Assembly (NCBI GenBank): GCA_030849835.1 | Contig: JASAOC010002118.1 | Span: 1 to 64,000, forward strand | Source: Herpetomonas samuelpessoai | Taxonomy: Eukaryota > Euglenozoa > Kinetoplastea > Trypanosomatida > Trypanosomatidae | DNA length: 64,000 nt | Direction: 5' to 3' | Shown: piece after piece, positions 58,451 through 64,000 of the stretch | How positions within the stretch are numbered: the stretch's first letter is position 1 | How the letters are laid out: every line of letters starts with the position of its first letter | Program-made: the position numbers and the translations under genes | Notes under the pieces: generated by a model | Database searches by the model: none | What the model saw: the letters and a program-made list of their open reading frames with translations, nothing else | What the model was told of the DNA's origin: nothing

Positions 58451-59220
58451 GAAGCCGTTCACATTTGCTATCCCTCTGTCGCCTCCTCTCTCCTGTTTTC
58501 TGTGGAGACTCTGGTGTGCCTCTGCACGTCTTCTATATGTAGTTTTGTTTTTGTTTCTCTTCTATGAATGGTGTCTTGTGCTGCCACGCATCAAACCTCG
58601 CCACAGTTCACTGGCGAATTTGAGGCGGTGAAGGGTTTGGGAATATATTGGTTTTCTTTAATCTTTCTGAAGGGGAAAGGAAAAGATGCGTCCACGTCTT
58701 CTCCGTATATCTCTGCTGTCGTGAGGGTTAAAATGGCAAGCACAGCGGCTTTGAATGGTGCTGCCTGAAAGCCAGCAGGGAAGGAGTGGAACAGTCAGTG
58801 TGGGTGCACAACGCTGCGAGAGGTCTTGACAATCATGGCGGACGCGTGGGGCGAATACCTTTCGTATCACCCTTGTATTGGAACGCCCTGCATACTTGAA
58901 TGGAACTGACCAACATCACCTTGTGTGTTTTCGGTGCACGAAAGCGTGTCGTCGCGCTTCTTCACAGACGTTGGAGCATTGTGAGCAGCTTTGCGCTACG
59001 CCTGCGCACGTGTAGTCCGCCATGCCCTCTTGGTTGTTCGTTTGAGATGTGAGTGAAGGTGCATATAGTCGAGGTATTCTATGCGTTGGCGATAATGAAG
59101 AAAAAGAAGAACCTAAAATGTAAATTAAAAAAAGACGATGATGCAAGGAATAACCAAAAGCAGGCTCTGAAACCACACAACTTCGCTCATCACCTCGGGC
59201 TCTCGTTTGGTGAAGGCACG
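58451..59220. other. Intergenic/UTR region
   Basis: No supportable gene. T/C-rich on the plus strand near 58460-58560, AT-rich sequence near 58655-58680, A-rich near 59100-59135. It is the boundary between the RAD51 paralogue and the coiled-coil gene. Confidence 0.5.
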
Positions 59221-62200
59221 CTACGACGCTCCGCCGCTCTTGCGCTGAGAGCTGCTGCTACGGCGGGGTGCCTTGCCATGACTGCTAGATCCCCCACTCT
59301 GCAGTGTCGGAGCAGGCGTGGTGGTGGTGGTGGGCGACGCTGGTGTCTTGGCCTTCTTGACAGGCGGTGGCTTCGCTTTGGTGGTGGTCCCGGCAGAGGC
59401 GGGTGTGGGGCTGCTGCTTCGTGCATGCGGAGCACGTGTGTTTGGGGTGGTGGCGTTGCCGGTCGCTGAGGGCCGTCCGTGGGGCGTCGATAGATTCTTA
59501 TGATAGGCCTCTCGTTGGCGCGTTGTCGCCGCAAGGGCCTCTGTCCCCTCTGCCACCGCGGCGGAGGTGCTCAGACTGGGGCTGCGGTGGTTGACAGTCG
59601 CGCCGTCCTCCTCCGTGGTCTTGGCGGCAGGTATGGCCGCGCTCGAGGAGCAGCGCAGGGTGTCGGAAACGCCAACACTCGCCACAGGCGGCGGTGGGGG
59701 TGACACAGGCGGCGATGAGGTGGGTGCAGGCGCCATGCCCGGCAGCGCAAACGCCGCGTACGGCTTCGACTGGTCACTGCGGGCGGTCTCTGGAACGGGC
59801 GAGGCGTTTGAGGACGAGGACGCAGGGGGGTAGGCGGCGCTGGAGTCGACGCGGTGCCGGGCGCTGCCGGTTCGGCCAGCCACCCCTCGCCCAGACTGCG
59901 GCAGCCCTGTCGTGCTTGCATCGCGCTCGGGCAGTGGCGGTGGGGTGAGTGAGCGGGCACGGGTGGGGCTCTCTGACGAGCTATTCGTGGCAGGGGTGTA
60001 CATGACCAGTGTGCGTGGCGCCTGCGATCTTGCTGGGGGTGAAATAGGGGCCACGGCCGGCCCCGCGCCGCTGCCACGTCGTGCGCTGCCCGGTGGTGGC
60101 CCTGCGGGAGGCGGGGTGCCCCCGCGCGGCGCATCCTCGGAAAGGCGCCGCGCGCTGCCCGTCGCCGAGGCCGCCTCTGGAACAAGTTTGCGGTCGCGGC
60201 TGCGCTTAGCGGCATCGAGCTGCGCAAAGATGCTCTCACGGCGGCGCTGCACCTCCGGTGTTGAAAATCGGTCCGGTGATGGAGCCTCCGGCGCGGGTGT
60301 CGGGGCGGCGGTGTGCGTCTGCGCCACGGGGGACGTCTCCATCGCTGCGTTGGTGTACCGCGGGCGAGCTGGGAGTCGGCTCGGCGTGCCGCCTGCTCCT
60401 GCAGGGCTGCCTGTCCCTCCTGACCGCGCGCTGTGCGGCTGCGGTGGAGGAGCAGCCTGACTCATGCGGCGTGAGCCGATGGCGCTGGGAGAGCCAGGTG
60501 CCGCGACCGAGATGTAGTCCTTGCTGAGCCCATCGGCAGCACTGCTGGCGCGGCTGGCGATGTCCGTGGTGTTCGTCGCCAGTGTCAAGGCGCTCCGGGC
60601 GCTAACCGATTCCCCGCGCTGTGACGGCAGCTGCGGCTGTTGCTGCTGTGAGTGACTACGTGTGAGGGCGGCGATGGTGGCCTCGTGTGCAATGACCTTG
60701 AGACGCAGTTCTGTGAGCTCTTCGACAAGCTGCTCGCGCGGCCGTTCAGCATCGGCCTTGCGCTGGTGCCGCACGCCGCGCTCCAGACGCTCCTTGGTCT
60801 GCAGCTGCCGCGCCATGTGGGCCACGTCCACCAGCAGCTTGGCCTCCATCTCCGACTGCTTCCGCGCGTGCTCCCGCGCCAGCGCCAGCTCTCTTTCACA
60901 GCGCTGCAGTTCTGCGCGGAGACGGGCGACCTCCCGCGGTGCATCAGACAAGCTTGTGCCGCTCGCATCCCCGCCCGCCGTCGTCGCGTCCACCGCGCTG
61001 GGGCTGCGCTGGCTTTCGAGGACCTGGCTGCCGCCCATGGTGTGGAAGCTCGCGCTGTTGCTTCGTGCACGCCTGAACGAGCCATTGAAGGTTGCGGCGC
61101 CAGAAGCAGCCGTCGTTGGGTCGCCGTCCGCCTCGCGTGCGCCGGTGGTAGAGGTAGGGGTATGGCGGCGCTGCAGCAGTCGCAGCGCATCGAGCTCGCG
61201 GCGCTGGGCAGCCAGCTCGCCATCCTGCCGCTCGCACTTGGCGCGCAGTGATTCCAGCTCCTTTGTCACGGCATCGCTTGGCTCCTGTGGTGCAGCAGCG
61301 GCGGCTGCCTTGCGTGCCTCCTCCTCCGCTTCCCGCAACTCGTCTCGCGCCGCGCTCAGTTCGCCCTTCACGGCTGCGAGCTCGGACTTCAGGTCGTTCA
61401 CCTGCTTCTCCGCAGCCTCTGCTTTCCTTTCAGAATCCTCGCGGGCCTTCTCGGCATGCGCCAGAGAAGCAGAGGCGGACGGATCGGCAGTGGGTGCCTC
61501 TACGGAGGTCTTGCCAGCTTTGTCCTCGCCATCCAGTCGCTGCTGCAGCTTGATGTTGCGGGCGCTGAGCATTGCCAGTTCGCCCTTGCTTTCCATCAGC
61601 TTCCGCAGTGCTTCGGCCTTGTCGGACATGAGATCCTCATTGCACTCCTCCGCGGCCGCGAGCTGAATGCGGGTGAGCTCAAGCTCCTCTTCAGTCATGG
61701 TCACGCGCTTCTCCATTCGTGCAAGATCATCGTCCATCTCCGTTACTTTCGCCTCTGCAACGACGAGCTCGTCGATGCACTCAATCAGCTCCTCGTGATT
61801 GTCGAGGTAGAGCTGGCGGAGCTGGTCGCGTGTGATGTAACGAATCTTTTTTTCCACCTCGGCTCGCTCTATTCGCTTCTCTGTGTTGCGTCGGCGCAGC
61901 AACTTCTCCGTCATGCCCTCCCCCTCCTTGGTGGTTGTGGTGGGAGAGGCACTGGGCTTTGTGGGGGAGCTAGCGACTGCCGTCCGCGGAGAGTGTGCAG
62001 CAGCCCGGGGGCTCGACTCGGGAGACAGGTCCGCGGTGGGGAGCGGGGGGCAGGGATCTAGGTAAAGCGTGAGGCCGCGGATCTCCTTGACGTAGTCGAT
62101 CACGCCTCGCTCCACCCGCGCGTTATACACGTCATCGTCCTCGCTATCCGGGTCCAGGTCTGCCAGACTGCCGTCCGCGTACATGCGACCCCTCCGGTCC

Positions 62201-62811
62201 TCGCGGCCATTCACGCTCTCCTGTCTGCGTGCGTCGTCCTGTGCGAGGGGTGGGGAGGCCCCAGCGGCCCTCCCGGCAGTGCCACTCCCCGACTTGGACG
62301 ACGTCAAGCCACATTCCTTTTTGAGCTGTGCGCGTTGCCATACTTCGAACTTCTCCAAGTTCGCCTCTGTCAGGGGGGCGACAGGGGTGTCGGTGGAGGC
62401 ACGCCTTGATGCTGCGTCCGGGGCCACCCCCTGTGGGCGACGCGGGGAGGTGGGAGGGGCTGTGAGAGTGGCAGCCGCACCCTTTGTGGAGGCAGTCGGA
62501 TGAACGGCTAACACGGCGATGCGACCAGGGCCAGGCGCACGCCCCTGCGGACTGGCTGGTGGGCTAGCCGCGTGGGCACCCGGGGTGCCAGCGGCGGCCT
62601 CGCTTTCTCTCGGGAGAGAGGGGCCTTCACCATTGCTAATCTTGGCGCCGTCGTTCCGGTTGCCATTGCTCTCCTCCTGGACGCCGCTGGTCCGCCGCCG
62701 CAGCGGGGAGCGCGGGCTGGTCGGATGGGCAGGCCCTCGGGGACTCGTGACAGGCCGCTCCGTGGGGCTCTTCCAACGAGACGCCTCGGTTGGTGAGGGC
62801 CGGTCATCCAT
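59221..62811 (-). CDS. Large Ser/Pro-rich coiled-coil protein, unknown function
   Basis: 1196 residues, ATG at 62809-62811. Residues 1-290 are Ser/Pro/Thr/Arg-rich with many SP/TP sites. Residues 300-540 form a long coiled coil (for example RMEKRVTMTEEELELTRIQL and AAEKQVNDLKSELAAVKGEL). A second coiled coil lies at about 625-720 (ARLRAELQRCERELALAREH). The C-terminal ~470 residues are Ser/Pro/Ala-rich with Arg patches, ending SSSQRKSGGAS. Many SP/TP and basic clusters suggest phosphorylation-controlled binding to microtubules or another filament, but no domain is recognised. It is the first gene in the direction of transcription. An A10 run at 62990-62999 with following AAAG runs gives the likely splice tract. 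Confidence 0.82.
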   Translation of the reverse strand: MDDRPSPTEASRWKSPTERPVTSPRGPAHPTSPRSPLRRRTSGVQEESNGNRNDGAKISNGEGPSLPRESEAAAGTPGAHAASPPASPQGRAPGPGRIAVLAVHPTASTKGAAATLTAPPTSPRRPQGVAPDAASRRASTDTPVAPLTEANLEKFEVWQRAQLKKECGLTSSKSGSGTAGRAAGASPPLAQDDARRQESVNGREDRRGRMYADGSLADLDPDSEDDDVYNARVERGVIDYVKEIRGLTLYLDPCPPLPTADLSPESSPRAAAHSPRTAVASSPTKPSASPTTTTKEGEGMTEKLLRRRNTEKRIERAEVEKKIRYITRDQLRQLYLDNHEELIECIDELVVAEAKVTEMDDDLARMEKRVTMTEEELELTRIQLAAAEECNEDLMSDKAEALRKLMESKGELAMLSARNIKLQQRLDGEDKAGKTSVEAPTADPSASASLAHAEKAREDSERKAEAAEKQVNDLKSELAAVKGELSAARDELREAEEEARKAAAAAAPQEPSDAVTKELESLRAKCERQDGELAAQRRELDALRLLQRRHTPTSTTGAREADGDPTTAASGAATFNGSFRRARSNSASFHTMGGSQVLESQRSPSAVDATTAGGDASGTSLSDAPREVARLRAELQRCERELALAREHARKQSEMEAKLLVDVAHMARQLQTKERLERGVRHQRKADAERPREQLVEELTELRLKVIAHEATIAALTRSHSQQQQPQLPSQRGESVSARSALTLATNTTDIASRASSAADGLSKDYISVAAPGSPSAIGSRRMSQAAPPPQPHSARSGGTGSPAGAGGTPSRLPARPRYTNAAMETSPVAQTHTAAPTPAPEAPSPDRFSTPEVQRRRESIFAQLDAAKRSRDRKLVPEAASATGSARRLSEDAPRGGTPPPAGPPPGSARRGSGAGPAVAPISPPARSQAPRTLVMYTPATNSSSESPTRARSLTPPPLPERDASTTGLPQSGRGVAGRTGSARHRVDSSAAYPPASSSSNASPVPETARSDQSKPYAAFALPGMAPAPTSSPPVSPPPPPVASVGVSDTLRCSSSAAIPAAKTTEEDGATVNHRSPSLSTSAAVAEGTEALAATTRQREAYHKNLSTPHGRPSATGNATTPNTRAPHARSSSPTPASAGTTTKAKPPPVKKAKTPASPTTTTTPAPTLQSGGSSSHGKAPRRSSSSQRKSGGAS

Positions 62812-64000
62812 CGCCTCTTGTCTGTTTGATGATATAATTTCTTTTTGTGTGTGCGAGAGCTTCCTCCTTTCCCTCTGCGATAATCTTTTCTAAAACGGAT
62901 GGGATGGAACGACGCACGCTCCTGAAGGGAAGTCAGCCTGCTACCTTGCACCTCAGCGCCAACGTAAGCGATTGGAAGAAATAAATTTGAAAAAAAAAAG
63001 GAAAGAAAGAGCTATTCAGCACCCGTGCGACCTGAGTTGTACCTCCTTTCACGTCGCTGTCGGTGCGCTCCTTGCTGTTCACAATAAAGCAATTAGAGAG
63101 CCAAATTTAAAAAAAAGGAATTTCACAAGTCAAAGAGTACGCACAGCAATGGTTTTCTTGATGACGTGCAGACAGACAGAAAAGAAAAGTTCAGAATGGG
63201 AGATCCTTCTTCGGTTATACGTTTTGTTTTGCGTTGCTTTTGGTGGAACCGATTGGAATAATTTCGCCACGCATTAGCAGAACAGGAGGGAACAAAGCGC
63301 AAGCGTAACAACACATATAGACTATTTTCGTTATGGCGGTTGCTTTCCCCTTTTTGCTTCGTTGTCCGTCTGTTAGGAGGAGCCGATACCAAGCCCATAA
63401 CGCCACTTTCGCTCACCTGCGTTATTCTTTTTTTTTCCATCAACCATTACACCAATTATGGCCAGTGGAGCATTCCTCTCCTTCCTCGGCTATTATATCC
63501 TTGTATTTTTGTGTGTGTGTGTATGTATGTGTGTTGGAAAGGTACAAGCGGGGGAGAACCCAACAGATGTGATATAGGTGATCTAGCCACAGACCTCGTC
63601 GTCGACGGTGAGGACTTCTCCCATGCAGACACCACCCCGCACTCTTTTTTTTTATTCCTTTGTGAAAGGGGGAGGGGAGCTGAGGATGAGCAACCCACGA
63701 GAGAGGGAGAGACTGCGCAAGAGAAAGACCGAGGGTGACGGTTGGTCTGGAAAGGGAAATGTCAGCGCGTGAGTACGGAGGGATGCGCAGCAGCAGCAGC
63801 AGGAAAAAAAAAAAGAAAGGAGAAAGGAGAAAGGAAAAAGGAGGAATAAGCAATGGCACGTCGCCGTAAATGCGGCCTGATGAAGAAAAATTGGATTGTG
63901 TATTATCGTCGCTGTGTGATATATCGTTGTTCCCTCCATGTGTGTGTGTTTGTTTTCCCAGCGTCACGGCCAGGAGCGATGGAGAGAAGAACCAGAAGAC
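62812..64000. other. Right-end region without recognised gene
   Basis: 1.2 kb to the window edge. It contains the likely splice tract of the coiled-coil gene (62985-63015, T/C on the minus strand), AT-rich sequence near 63080-63300, a (TG)n-like stretch near 63510-63535 and a second purine-rich block at 63802-63846. No open frame has a known domain. The next gene upstream, or the start of the transcription unit, lies outside the window. Confidence 0.5.

Noticed and set aside
1-64000. Retroelements (LINE- or LTR-type), SIDER-type repeats, CRISPR arrays, rRNA
   Set aside because: No reverse-transcriptase motif, no long direct or terminal repeats, and no rRNA-like conserved block seen; a short degenerate repeat could escape reading by eye.

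Overview
The window looks like nuclear DNA of a trypanosomatid, probably of the Leishmania/Leptomonas/Crithidia group. Twenty-one protein genes, one cut by the left edge, all lie on the minus strand with no visible intron. They are separated by 0.4-3.6 kb gaps that carry polypyrimidine tracts (seen as purine runs on the plus strand), usually followed by an AG shortly before each start codon. That is the layout of a polycistronic transcription unit processed by spliced-leader trans-splicing and polyadenylation. Transcription would run from right to left. I saw no tRNA, rRNA, CRISPR array, transposon, retroelement or plus-strand gene that I can support. Genus and chromosome cannot be fixed from the sequence alone.

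Order of transcription, right to left. 62.8-47.9 kb: a large Ser/Pro-rich coiled-coil protein, a RAD51 paralogue of XRCC3 type, a membrane-anchored metallophosphatase-like protein that has lost most catalytic residues, a 3.6 kb gene-free stretch, and a PPR protein of likely mitochondrial location. 46.0-37.5 kb: a CCCH zinc-finger protein, a Pro/Ser-rich protein with a duplicated motif, an RPB4-like RNA polymerase subunit and the splicing factor SF3B4. 36.5-25.8 kb: an RPGRIP1-like coiled-coil plus C2 protein and a very large CaMKK-like kinase with long insertions. 24.7-10.7 kb: a small C2H2 zinc-finger protein, a 1388-residue IQ/coiled-coil protein, a UBA-UAS-UBX protein, an ArfGAP, a small tail-anchored basic protein and a SNIP1-like FHA protein. 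9.8 kb to the left edge: a C2HC zinc-finger protein, a D-lactate dehydrogenase-like flavoprotein ending in a PTS1-like tripeptide, an H1-like basic protein with a SAP motif, a tubulin tyrosine ligase-like enzyme, and the N-terminus of a 2-oxoglutarate/Fe(II) oxygenase.

As usual in these units, neighbours are not functionally grouped. Loose themes are RNA processing and transcription (SF3B4, SNIP1-like FHA, RPB4-like, CCCH, PPR), cilium and cytoskeleton (RPGRIP1-like, TTLL, coiled-coil proteins) and membrane or protein quality control (ArfGAP, UBX). The most unusual items are the apparent pseudophosphatase, the CaMKK-like kinase with about 360- and 85-residue inserts and an HND catalytic loop, the FHA domain split by about 108 residues, the UBX domain with a changed FPR loop, the PTS1-like end of the D-LDH-like protein, and a 28-bp perfect palindrome in a gap. 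All functional calls rest on motif reading, without database search.
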